From NCBI GenBank assembly GCA_027625215.1, contig JAQBWJ010000215.1, positions 1 to 5,324 of the forward strand: a stretch of 5,324 nucleotides of DNA, in the 5' to 3' direction. Position numbers and translations under genes: made by a program. Below are positions 1-5,324 of this stretch, piece after piece. The notes under the pieces are model-generated. The model did not search any database and had not been told where the DNA came from. It worked only from the letters and a program-made list of their open reading frames with translations. Every line of letters begins with the position of its first letter. Positions within the stretch are counted from its first letter, which is position 1. The DNA comes from Candidatus Poribacteria bacterium. GTDB lineage: Bacteria > Poribacteria > WGA-4E > GCA-2687025.

Positions 1-177
1 GGCGTTCGGATCATGTCGCTGCAAGACGGGCAACGGATTCAAGGGATCGCCCGCATCCCCAAAGATGAAGACGCCGAGCAGGAGGCTGGCGCACAGGAGG
101 CAAGCAATGGCGCGACCGCTCCAATGGACTCCAACGCCGCATCCGTCCGTGAATCGGACGACCCCTCCGACGAATAA
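1..177 (+). CDS. gyrA: DNA gyrase subunit A, C-terminal end (partial, 5' end outside window)
   Basis: Frame 1 is open from the first base to a TAA at 175-177 and gives 58 residues beginning GVRIMSLQDGQRIQGIARIP. This matches the last GyrA C-terminal propeller motif of the general form 'QGVR-hydrophobic-M-x-L-x-x-G-x-x-hydrophobic-x-x-(I/V)-A-R'. After it comes a poorly conserved tail of about 38 residues rich in Asp, Glu, Ala and Ser (ending ESDDPSDE), like the acidic tail of many GyrA proteins. GyrA is the DNA-cleaving and rejoining subunit of the A2B2 gyrase in the cytoplasm; its C-terminal propeller wraps DNA so that negative supercoils are introduced, and the acidic tail modulates wrapping in some species. 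ParC is the main alternative, but the blade motif plus acidic tail favours GyrA. The active-site Tyr and the quinolone-resistance region lie outside the window. Confidence 0.85.
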   Translation, partial: GVRIMSLQDGQRIQGIARIPKDEDAEQEAGAQEASNGATAPMDSNAASVRESDDPSDE

Positions 178-196
178 GCCCAAGCCGTTTGGGGAG

Positions 197-256
197 ATGA
201 GACGCGGCGCTCTCGCGGGATGCCTGATGTTTGGATTGGTGTGCGGCGCGTCGGCG
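197..256 (+). other. Predicted Sec signal peptide of the TPR protein
   Basis: Residues 1-20 are MRRGALAGCLMFGLVCGASA: two Arg, a hydrophobic core of about 13 residues, and an A-x-A type cleavage site (ASA) before Gln21. This supports translation from ATG 197, since a start at 65 would bury the segment behind 44 charged and Pro-rich residues. Export to the periplasm is inferred. A lipoprotein reading through LAGC (cleavage before Cys9) is possible but would leave too short a hydrophobic core. Confidence 0.6.
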
Positions 257-1733
257 CAATCTCTCGACGCGCTGGACGACGCGGAGGTCTCGTCCGAGCC
301 ATTGAGCGCGGAGCTCAACGCGAAAGTGAGCGCGCGGGCGCACCTGATGGCGTCCACGTACTATCAGTACCACGAACACCTCGTGAAGGCGCGGGAGGAA
401 CTCGCCAAAGCGATTGAGGTCATTTCGGATTCCGCCGCGCTTCATACCCGGATGGCGGAACTGCATTTCTCCCTACAGAATCTGCGATTGGCGGAAGAGT
501 CGGCAAACACCGCGTTGTCGTACAACGCGGACTACGCCCCCGCCTATTTCACGTTGGGACGCGCCGCGCTCGTTCGTCGCAACGCGAAGGAGGCGGCGGA
601 AAACTTCAAGCGGGCGTCGGAGGTTGATCCGACGTACGTTAACGCCTACTGGTATCTCGCTGCCGTCACGATGGACATGGGCGATTTCGACACGACCATC
701 GCCGCATACAAGCAGTTGATCCACCTGCGACCCTTTGACGTGCGGTTCCGCGTGAATCTGGCGAACACCTATCAAGCGGCGGGCAACGCGGACGAGGCGA
801 TTGTACAAACGCGCCATCACGCTCGACACGGACTACACCCCCGCGCGAGACGCGCTCGCCGACCTCTACAAACAGTTGGAAATGGCGGACGAAGCCGTCG
901 AGCAGTACGAGACGCTCCTGAAACTCCGTCCGTCACGCGCGCCGGGTCTGCTGAAAGAGATCGGCAGCCTTTACGTGGTGATGGAGCGGTACGCGGACGC
1001 CGCCGACACCTACGAAAAACTGATCGCGCTGAACGACGGCAATGGCGGATCGGAAATTCGCATCATGCTGGGGCGGTTGTACGCGAGCCTCGAACGGTAC
1101 GACGACGCGGTGCGTCAATGCGCGCGCGTCATCTCCGTCGAACCGCACAACGCGGAGGCGAACCGTCTGCTGGGCAGCATCTACCTCCACCAACAGAAGT
1201 ACGAAGACGCGCTTCATGTCCTGACGCGCTCTCTTGAAATCGACCCGAACAACGTGGACGGGCTGTACTGGCTGTCGATGGTCTACGATCAGATGGGTGC
1301 GGTTGACAACGCCGTGATGACGCTCGAGCAGGTCATCGCCATCGACCCGAACGATCATCGCGCGTTGAACAGTCTCGGTTTCCTGTTCGCGGATCGCGGC
1401 GAACGGCTCGATTACGCTGTCGGGTTGATTCAACAGGCGTTGGCGGTGGAGCCGGAGAATCCAGCGTACCTCGACAGTCTCGGATGGGCGCAGTTCAAGC
1501 GCGGGGACTACGGCGGCGCGGTGAAACTGCTGCGACAAGCGATCTCGTTCGAGCCCGAAAACGCCGAAATTCTTGAACACCTCGGCGATGCCTACCTGAA
1601 ATCCGGCGACCCGCGCCTCGCGCTGACGACGTGGAGGCAAGCGTTGGAGCGCGACCCGGACAACGCCAAGTTGCGCGCAAAAGTGCAACAACAGGCGAAC
1701 GCCCAAGCGATGCGCGACGGCGGTTCCGACTGA
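197..1733 (+). CDS. Exported tetratricopeptide-repeat (TPR) protein, frame broken near base 803
   Basis: The gene reads in frame 2 from ATG 197 to about 802 and in frame 3 from about 804 to TGA 1731-1733. Joined, it would encode about 513 residues. Residues 1-20 look like a Sec signal peptide: MRR, a hydrophobic stretch, then ASA before Gln21. Nearly all the rest is TPR, about 13 tandem 34-residue units with the usual small and aromatic positions and D-P/E-P repeat ends. The last three units (LNSLGFLFADRG..., YLDSLGWAQFKRGDYGGAV, ILEHLGDAYLKSGD) follow a C-terminal pattern common in large envelope TPR proteins. TPRs are protein-interaction scaffolds; the partner cannot be told from sequence. 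An in-frame ATG at 65 would add 44 residues inside the gyrA end, so 197 was preferred. A GGGGAG directly abuts this ATG, which is unusually close for a ribosome-binding site. LAGC at residues 6-9 resembles a lipobox but is too near the N-terminus to trust. The start is 19 bases after gyrA, so co-transcription is possible. Confidence 0.8.
800..806 (+). other. Frameshift site in the TPR gene
   Basis: Upstream, frame 2 ends a TPR helix with ...NADEAI (Ile codon 800-802). Downstream, frame 3 continues with YKRAITLDTDY (Tyr codon 804-806). Only one base (G803) separates the two codons. The equivalent position in the preceding repeat (TTIAAYKQL) has two residues between Ile and Tyr, and the Ile-to-Ile/Val spacing is exactly 34 on both sides only if two residues are restored. 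So six bases are expected and one is present, a net loss of five. No slippery heptamer is seen, so programmed frameshifting is unlikely. Confidence 0.75.
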
Positions 1734-1759
1734 TATTCTTTTGAGATTACGCCTGATGG

Positions 1760-1784
1760 GTAGGGCGACCGCCGTCGCCCCTAC
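1760..1784. repeat. GC-rich hairpin in the convergent spacer (dispersed-repeat type)
   Basis: The left arm gtagggcgac (1760-1769) and right arm gtcgcccctac (1774-1784) pair along their full length with one bulged C, around the 4-base loop cgcc. It occupies the 68-base gap between the TPR gene, ending at 1733, and the glycosidase-like gene, ending at 1802 on the other strand. That position would suit a bidirectional transcript end, but no T-run follows on either strand. Near-palindromes of the form GTAGGGGCGAC...GTCGCCCCTAC are, as I recall, common as dispersed repeats in several environmental phyla; this cannot be verified here. Confidence 0.6.
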
Positions 1785-1801
1785 GTGTTGCGTTCGCAGG
1801 T

Positions 1802-4186
1802 CTATCCCGACGTTCTAGCAAAGCGGATGCTGAACGGCGACGGCGTGTCTTCCAATGCGACATGCAGTTCGAGGATCGGCGACTTCCATTCGTACGAGTA
1901 CTTCGCCCCGACACACGAAACCTGCGTGGGGATGTACTGTTCCGGCACGAAGAAGTACAACGAGCCGCGTCCGTTGTCGTAGGGACGACAGACGCCGAGA
2001 ATCGACTCGCTCTTGGCGTCCCACCCCACCGTCAACAGTTCCTGTTCCCCCTGGGAGGCGTGCAGGTTGCTCGAGATGAACGACGGATGCGACTGTTCCT
2101 CGTGGATGGCGAACAGTTTGGCGGAGCGAGGCGGCAACGACATCACCGCGAACGAGCGTTGGTGCAGCCCGAAGAAGATGCTGTCCCAAAACTCGTACGC
2201 CACGTAGTCGCTCGAACGGCTCAATCCCATGTCGCTGAACGGGATTTCAGCGTCCTCGAAGTGGTCGGACAGGTTGACGAGCGCGAGCAGTTCCCAGTTG
2301 CCGAACGACGTTTCAATCGTGCGCGTCCACGCATAGACGTTCGTGTTCGCCATCGGCACGGGGCGCACAACGCCGCCCATCAGGGGCAAACTTTGGGAGA
2401 GCAGATTCGCGTCGTCGCGGTCGAGCGCGGCGAGGTCGTCCGTGAAGGTGAGGTGTCCGCCGCCGAGGATGCCCAACGTCAGCATCAGTTGCGATTCATT
2501 GTTTGTGCGTCCCTCCACAAAACGGAGAGGACCCATCTCCATCTGCCACCAACAGCCCTGCGTGTACCACTTCGCCGTGTGCGCCCGCAGCAGTTCCTTC
2601 AACCCCCATTGACCCTGCCACAGCCCCGTGTGGAGTCGATAGTACTCGTCCAGACCGACGGCGGCTCGGTAGTCTCCGGCGAAGGCGACATTCTGCGGCA
2701 CGTCCGCGATGCCGAGCGTTTTGTTCGGCGCGACCTCGTTCTTCACGTCGAGCAGTAGCCGATGGGCGCGATGGGTGAGTTCCATGCGCGTCATGTACGC
2801 CTCGTGCCAGCGATAGCGCGAGACATCCTGCCCCATCAGTTCACGGAACGGCATCAGGTTCGTGTAGAGCGCGTCGAAACCCCACTCGTCGTACACCTCG
2901 CGGAACCGTTCTACGAGCCACTCGCGGGTCAGCGGATGGGACGGGTCGAACGCCTTCGCGTCTTCGTGGCTGTCGGAGGTGAACGTCGTCTTGCGCCCGT
3001 TGCGGTGGGAAATGAGCGCGTCGTGGAATCGGTCGGGCACGTCATCGACCAAGAACGTCGAGACTTCCGCGCCGATTTTGACGCCCGCAGCGTGCGCGTC
3101 GTTGACTGTCTCGCGGATGCCGTTCGGAAAATGGCGTTGTCGGTCTTCGTTCGTGACGCCGAGCCATCCCTCGCCGAGCCGCAGATAGGCGATCCCGCCA
3201 GCCCCTTTCGGGATGGACGCGCCTTGATTCGACAGGAAGTTGAGGATGTTCTCGACGCGCTTGGAGGTCGGCTGGTCGTCGTCCTTGTCGGGAACGTGAA
3301 GCGTGACGGACGGCGGTTCGTGCGTCATCGCCGCGCCTATGCCGCGCGTCGTCTCGGCGAAAAGCCGTTGCGCTTCGGAAGCGGGCGTCGTCACGTTCAA
3401 TAGCAGCCATTCGGACTCGACCGCCTCGCCGGGACCGCACCGCGCGTCGTCGCACGTCTGATAGACTCGCCAGACGTTCATCCCGTGCTGGCTCGGCTCT
3501 TCCTGAATCCCGGTCGGGTTGTAGCCAAGTTGCGCTCCGCTCCACCAGCGTCCGCCTTCCGCGAAACCGAACGTGACGGCGCGTTGGTTCGCCGGATTGA
3601 ACACGATCCCGTCCGAGACAGGTTCGTCCTCCGGTTCGGCGGGAAAGACCATCCCTTTGCGAACGGATTGGACGCCCCGCGCCAGTAGTTTTGAACTGTT
3701 GAGAAACAGAAAGCAGTCGGTAGGGTCGGTGTCGAGGTAGATGCCGCCCGTCGCCACGCCGCCTTCGGGTTTGGGCACGTCGATAATTTCCAACCGCTCG
3801 ACGCGGAAGGGTCGCCGTCCTTCGTTGCAGGCGCGAAGTTGGAGCGCGGCGAAGGGCGAGTCGGAGAACACGTCGATCACCAGTTCGGTGCCCGCGAAAT
3901 CGCCGTCTCGGTGATGGTGGAAGACAGTTCGCGCGCCGTCGCCGTACCGTTCGGACTCAACCGCTTCGGCTCGAAACGAACGGACGCCCTCGCCGTACGT
4001 GGTGCGAGCCTTGCCGTCCGATTGCACCCACCGCGCTCCGACGGCGCGAATGAGCTCTTGGCTGTTCGCGTCCGAGTAACTCCAGCACCCCGTATTGAGA
4101 TCGTAGGCGACCGTCAGATGCGCGTTCTTGACCGTCACCGTCGAGTCGCGCCGCATTACCGAGACGCGACCGTACGCGCTTGTCAT
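1802..4186 (-). CDS. Clan GH-D (GH36/GH27-like) glycoside hydrolase family protein, possibly lacking the catalytic nucleophile
   Basis: The gene runs from ATG at 4186-4184 to TAG at 1804-1802 and encodes 794 residues. An in-frame TTG at 4207 would add seven residues; ATG 4186 was preferred because a weak purine stretch (AGAGAAAG) precedes it. Residues 1 to about 290 are beta-rich, like the GH36 N-terminal sandwich. The (beta/alpha)8 barrel covers about 310-620: GEGWLG at 338-343, HFPNGI at 352-357, AHAAGVKIGAEV at 364-375, AFDPSHPLTREWL at 412-424, EWGFDALYTNL at 434-444 and GGGHLTFTDDLAALD at 575-589. The last closely resembles the GG-x-L-x-L-S-DDL motif of alpha-galactosidases. A beta-sandwich-like C-terminal domain follows. 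GH36/GH27 enzymes retain configuration and usually cleave alpha-galactosides. Where GH36 has the nucleophile Asp (KWD), this protein has YTN with Asn443, so activity is uncertain. No signal peptide is visible, which suggests a cytoplasmic protein. No transporter or sugar regulator gene is present beside it. Confidence 0.75.
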   Translation of the reverse strand: MTSAYGRVSVMRRDSTVTVKNAHLTVAYDLNTGCWSYSDANSQELIRAVGARWVQSDGKARTTYGEGVRSFRAEAVESERYGDGARTVFHHHRDGDFAGTELVIDVFSDSPFAALQLRACNEGRRPFRVERLEIIDVPKPEGGVATGGIYLDTDPTDCFLFLNSSKLLARGVQSVRKGMVFPAEPEDEPVSDGIVFNPANQRAVTFGFAEGGRWWSGAQLGYNPTGIQEEPSQHGMNVWRVYQTCDDARCGPGEAVESEWLLLNVTTPASEAQRLFAETTRGIGAAMTHEPPSVTLHVPDKDDDQPTSKRVENILNFLSNQGASIPKGAGGIAYLRLGEGWLGVTNEDRQRHFPNGIRETVNDAHAAGVKIGAEVSTFLVDDVPDRFHDALISHRNGRKTTFTSDSHEDAKAFDPSHPLTREWLVERFREVYDEWGFDALYTNLMPFRELMGQDVSRYRWHEAYMTRMELTHRAHRLLLDVKNEVAPNKTLGIADVPQNVAFAGDYRAAVGLDEYYRLHTGLWQGQWGLKELLRAHTAKWYTQGCWWQMEMGPLRFVEGRTNNESQLMLTLGILGGGHLTFTDDLAALDRDDANLLSQSLPLMGGVVRPVPMANTNVYAWTRTIETSFGNWELLALVNLSDHFEDAEIPFSDMGLSRSSDYVAYEFWDSIFFGLHQRSFAVMSLPPRSAKLFAIHEEQSHPSFISSNLHASQGEQELLTVGWDAKSESILGVCRPYDNGRGSLYFFVPEQYIPTQVSCVGAKYSYEWKSPILELHVALEDTPSPFSIRFARTSG

Positions 4187-4451
4187 AAACCGATTCTTTC
4201 TCTGCAAAGCGAAGCATGAACGTGGTTCGTCGTTTCGTCAAGAATATGGGATCAATTCAATCGCCGTTAATATCCCAGATGATAAGTGAGTGGAACTGCT
4301 ACAGTCAACGTTGCGAACCCAGCGCGGAACGGTCCGAGTTGCCCAATCGCGTGTGAAAACCACCGTTTGCAGGGATGTTCTCCTTCCGCAAACATCTCGC
4401 GTGACACGTTGATTGTGAGGTGTATCGGGGTGGGATTGTACATCAAAGGGT
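4187..4451. other. Non-coding spacer upstream of the glycosidase-like gene
   Basis: No reading frame in this stretch shows a recognisable protein, a ribosome-binding site and a plausible composition together, so I treat it as non-coding. It is visibly more AT-rich than the genes on its left and must hold the promoter of the - strand glycosidase-like gene. The best - strand -35-like hexamer is TTGACG (reverse of 4236-4241), with no good -10 at the right distance, so no promoter is called. An inverted repeat lies at 4365-4396: GTTTGC (4365-4370) pairs with GCAAAC (4388-4393), and the overlapping GATGTT (4374-4379) pairs with AACATC (4391-4396). Confidence 0.5.
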
Positions 4452-4461
4452 TCCTGTCTCA

Positions 4462-4489
4462 CGGTAGGGTGTAAACCAACGCCCTATCG
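4462..4489 (+). promoter_or_regulatory. Hairpin in the transposase leader
   Basis: cggtagggtg (4462-4471) pairs with cgccctatcg (4480-4489) as ten consecutive RNA base pairs, two of them G-U wobbles, around the 8-base loop taaaccaa. The stem ends five bases before the ribosome-binding site ggag of the transposase. Leader hairpins of this kind in insertion sequences can limit transposase translation from transcripts entering from outside; that role here is inferred. It could also be part of the element's terminal recognition structure. Confidence 0.45.
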
Positions 4490-4493
4490 TCTT

Positions 4494-4509
4494 GGAGTCA
4501 GGAACTATG
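4494..4509 (+). promoter_or_regulatory. Ribosome-binding site and start codon of the transposase remnant
   Basis: ggag at 4494-4497 lies nine bases before ATG 4507-4509, with a second gga (4501-4503) closer in. It fixes the original start of the transposase gene although the frame now runs into a stop after 22 codons. Confidence 0.55.
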
Positions 4510-5040
4510 AAACGAGTTGAGATTTCCACAGTCCAGGAACGTGCCACAAGTCTTGCGTGGTTGCCCTCATTGTGATCGTCGCAGGGGTCGTATTCATTAA
4601 CGTCGCGTGCAACATCCGGTAGATACGCGCCTTGACCAGGTGGAGAAGGTGCGGATGCGGTGCGCCTTTTGTGGGAAGACATGGACGTGCCAACCGGAGG
4701 GAATGAAGCACGGGTATGCCCGCAGCCAACGGGTTCGGGCGTTGGAACGTCTTTTGGACGAGACACTCGAAGGCGGCGAAGAGGTCGCGTCCCGAATCTA
4801 TCGCCACCGGCGCGATGCCTGCGCTCCCGGCGAGGGCGAGACGGCAACGCCGGAGTGTTCGTTGAAGCAGTTGGCATGGAGATTTCGGAGACGTGGAAGC
4901 AGGCGTTGAAATACACCAACAATGTGACCGAGCGGGCGATTGGGGGGTGTTTGAAAATCCGATCCAAAATGATGAGAGGCTTCAAGAAACGGGAGAATAT
5001 CGGGCGGTTTGTGCACCTGTCCGAGTGGTTGACTGGACAG
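4507..5040 (+). pseudogene. Transposase remnant: N-terminal zinc ribbon plus C-terminal DDE segment, centre lost
   Basis: Translation from ATG 4507 gives MKRVEISTVQERATSLAW and soon stops in frame 1. Shifting to frame 2 near 4556-4562 gives CPHC (4562-4573), then an in-frame TAA (4598-4600). The same frame continues with VDTRLDQVEKVRMRCAFCGK, so CPHC and CAFC form the two knuckles of a zinc ribbon. After them come KTW...CQPEGMKHG and a helical SQRVRALERLL segment, the layout of zinc-ribbon DDE transposases I recall from Chloroflexi and cyanobacteria. The C-terminal part returns in frame 1: TNNVTERAIGG (about 4915-4947), with the likely catalytic Glu at 4930-4932, then KIRSKMMRGFKKREN and VHLSEWLTGQ. 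The roughly 200 residues expected between, holding both catalytic Asp, are absent, and a GC-rich repeat sits at the junction. With a frameshift, a stop and the core missing, it cannot make an active transposase. The exact IS family is not determined. Confidence 0.75.
4798..4880. repeat. GC-rich interspersed repeat inside the transposase remnant
   Basis: This stretch fits neither half of the transposase. It carries the inverted hexamers CCGGCG (4807-4812) and CGCCGG (4848-4853), each with a TGC/GCA extension. In frame 2 it translates as YRHRRDACAPGEGETATPE, and on the other strand it contains GVAVSPSPGAQASRRW. From memory, such 'RRDACAPGE' and 'SPGAQASRR' peptides are translation products of abundant interspersed repeats in planctomycete, verrucomicrobial and related genomes. 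The limits are approximate. Confidence 0.5.
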
Positions 5041-5047
5041 GAAACAA

Positions 5048-5063
5048 CCCCCAATCTTGGGGG
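5048..5063. repeat. Perfect short palindrome near the right end of the element
   Basis: CCCCCAA (5048-5054) and TTGGGGG (5057-5063) are perfect inverted arms separated by only TC. In RNA or single-stranded DNA it would form a 5-6 bp stem with a small loop. It lies just after the last recognisable transposase residues. No T-run follows on the + strand, so an intrinsic terminator is not supported. Confidence 0.5.
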
Positions 5064-5080
5064 AACTGATCTAAACCGCC

Positions 5081-5100
5081 CCTGTTTTACTCAACACAGG
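5081..5100. repeat. Hairpin at the right end of the degraded element
   Basis: cctgtttt (5081-5088) pairs with aacacagg (5093-5100) at seven of eight positions around the 4-base loop actc. The outer arm is the part that resembles the left end (tcctgt). It may be the terminal recognition site of the element. Confidence 0.4.
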
Positions 5101-5204
5101 ATGCTGACCCCATCCGATGAGTTGGGACATGTGCTCTTGTACGTATCCTTTGACGTGAGTAGGATTCCTTCGGACAGCGGGTTTTTCTGAAAGGGGTCTT
5201 GGAA

Positions 5205-5324
5205 ATGCTGGAAGATGTGGTGCGGCGTCCATCGGAGTTGGAACCGTTGGTTCAGGAACTGTTCGCCGAGGAGGCTTCTCTGGTTTCACGGGTGCTTCAC
5301 GGGATGTTGCAGGCGCAGTCACCT
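5205..5324 (+). CDS. N-terminus of an unidentified protein, possibly a transposase (partial, runs off the window)
   Basis: ATG 5205 is preceded by AAGGGG (5191-5196), a good ribosome-binding sequence eight bases away, and the frame stays open for 40 codons to the last base. An in-frame TTG at 5199 is a less likely start. The peptide begins MLEDVVRRPSELEPLVQELF and continues with EEASLVSRVLHGMLQAQSP; it looks all-helical and contains no signal peptide. It recalls the N-terminal helices of some DDE transposases in which a 'VL-x-G-(I/M)-L-x-A-(R/Q)-S-P' stretch precedes the first folded domain, but this is from memory and 40 residues are too few to name a family. Its place directly after mobile-element debris agrees with a second insertion sequence. 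Confidence 0.5.
   Translation, partial: MLEDVVRRPSELEPLVQELFAEEASLVSRVLHGMLQAQSP

Larger units (their letters stand above)
4452..5101 (+). mobile_element. Degraded insertion element, about 650 bases, internally deleted
   Basis: The element is defined by a broken transposase gene (4507-5040) and imperfect terminal similarity. The left end reads tcctgtctca (4452-4461). The reverse complement of the right end (5092-5101) reads tcctgtgttg, with 7 of 10 matches including the first six bases. Further inward both ends carry a GGG run followed by or preceding a TAAA-like stretch, but the alignment needs gaps. Each end also carries a hairpin. No target-site duplication is obvious next to these limits, so the true ends may differ by tens of bases. 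The length is about half of what a complete transposase of this type would need, which fits an element that can no longer move on its own. Confidence 0.5.

Noticed and set aside
65..196. Upstream extension of the TPR gene to ATG 65
   Set aside because: These 44 codons overlap the gyrA 3' end in another frame, are Arg- and Pro-rich, and would put the signal peptide inside the protein.
800..810. Programmed ribosomal frameshift in the TPR gene
   Set aside because: No slippery heptamer or downstream structure is visible, and the TPR register calls for five missing bases rather than a one-base slip.
933..1706. Long - strand open frame opposite the TPR gene
   Set aside because: It mirrors the TPR codons, has no recognisable domain and no ribosome-binding site of note.
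1862..2758. Long + strand open frame opposite the glycosidase-like gene
   Set aside because: It is antisense to a well-supported gene, Arg- and Val-rich, and shows no family motif; it follows from the GC-biased codons of the - strand gene. The frame at 2762-3403 is rejected for the same reason.
4238..4474. Small open frames on both strands in the spacer (about 60-75 codons)
   Set aside because: They lack ribosome-binding sites, resemble no protein I know, and run into the element end.
5122..5149. Possible promoter: TTGGGA, 16 bases, TATCCT upstream of the last gene
   Set aside because: Each hexamer matches consensus at only four of six positions, which is expected by chance in a spacer this long.
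1..5324. CRISPR arrays, tRNA or rRNA genes, or a new multi-gene system
   Set aside because: No regularly spaced repeats, cloverleaf with conserved TTCGA arm, rRNA motif or coherent unknown gene cluster was found on reading both strands.

Overview
The window looks like chromosomal DNA from a GC-rich bacterium (roughly 55-60 % GC by eye), probably an environmental or symbiotic lineage. The mix of a zinc-ribbon DDE transposase remnant, a GH36-like glycosidase and two GC-rich palindromic repeats recalls Chloroflexi, Planctomycetes and Poribacteria-like genomes. No phylogenetic marker is complete enough to decide, so this is a weak inference.

Left part (1-1733, + strand). The first 58 codons are the 3' end of a type IIA topoisomerase A subunit, almost certainly gyrA, with its last propeller-blade motif and an acidic tail. 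Nineteen bases later comes a gene for an exported protein made almost entirely of TPR repeats (about 13). Its reading frame is broken near base 803. The 34-residue TPR register shows that exactly five bases are missing there, so the gene is either recently broken or carries an assembly error.

Middle (1734-4186). A short convergent spacer holds a GC-rich hairpin of a dispersed-repeat type. It is followed on the - strand by a 794-residue clan GH-D (GH36/GH27-like) protein with an N-terminal beta-sandwich, a (beta/alpha)8 barrel and a C-terminal domain. The Asp that acts as catalytic nucleophile in GH36 alpha-galactosidases appears to be Asn, so substrate and activity are open.

Right part (4187-5324). 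About 260 bases of non-coding DNA are followed by a degraded insertion element (about 4452-5101). It keeps the ribosome-binding site, start codon, N-terminal zinc ribbon and the C-terminal part with the catalytic Glu of a DDE transposase. It has lost the central catalytic domain and carries a frameshift, an in-frame stop and an unrelated GC-rich repeat in the middle. Hairpins lie near both ends. A new gene begins at 5205 and runs off the window; it may be the start of a second transposase.

The genes do not form one functional pathway. gyrA and the TPR gene are co-directional and may be co-transcribed, the glycosidase-like gene is a separate unit in convergent orientation, and the right end is mobile-element debris. 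I see no CRISPR array, tRNA, rRNA or clear new defence or metabolic system.
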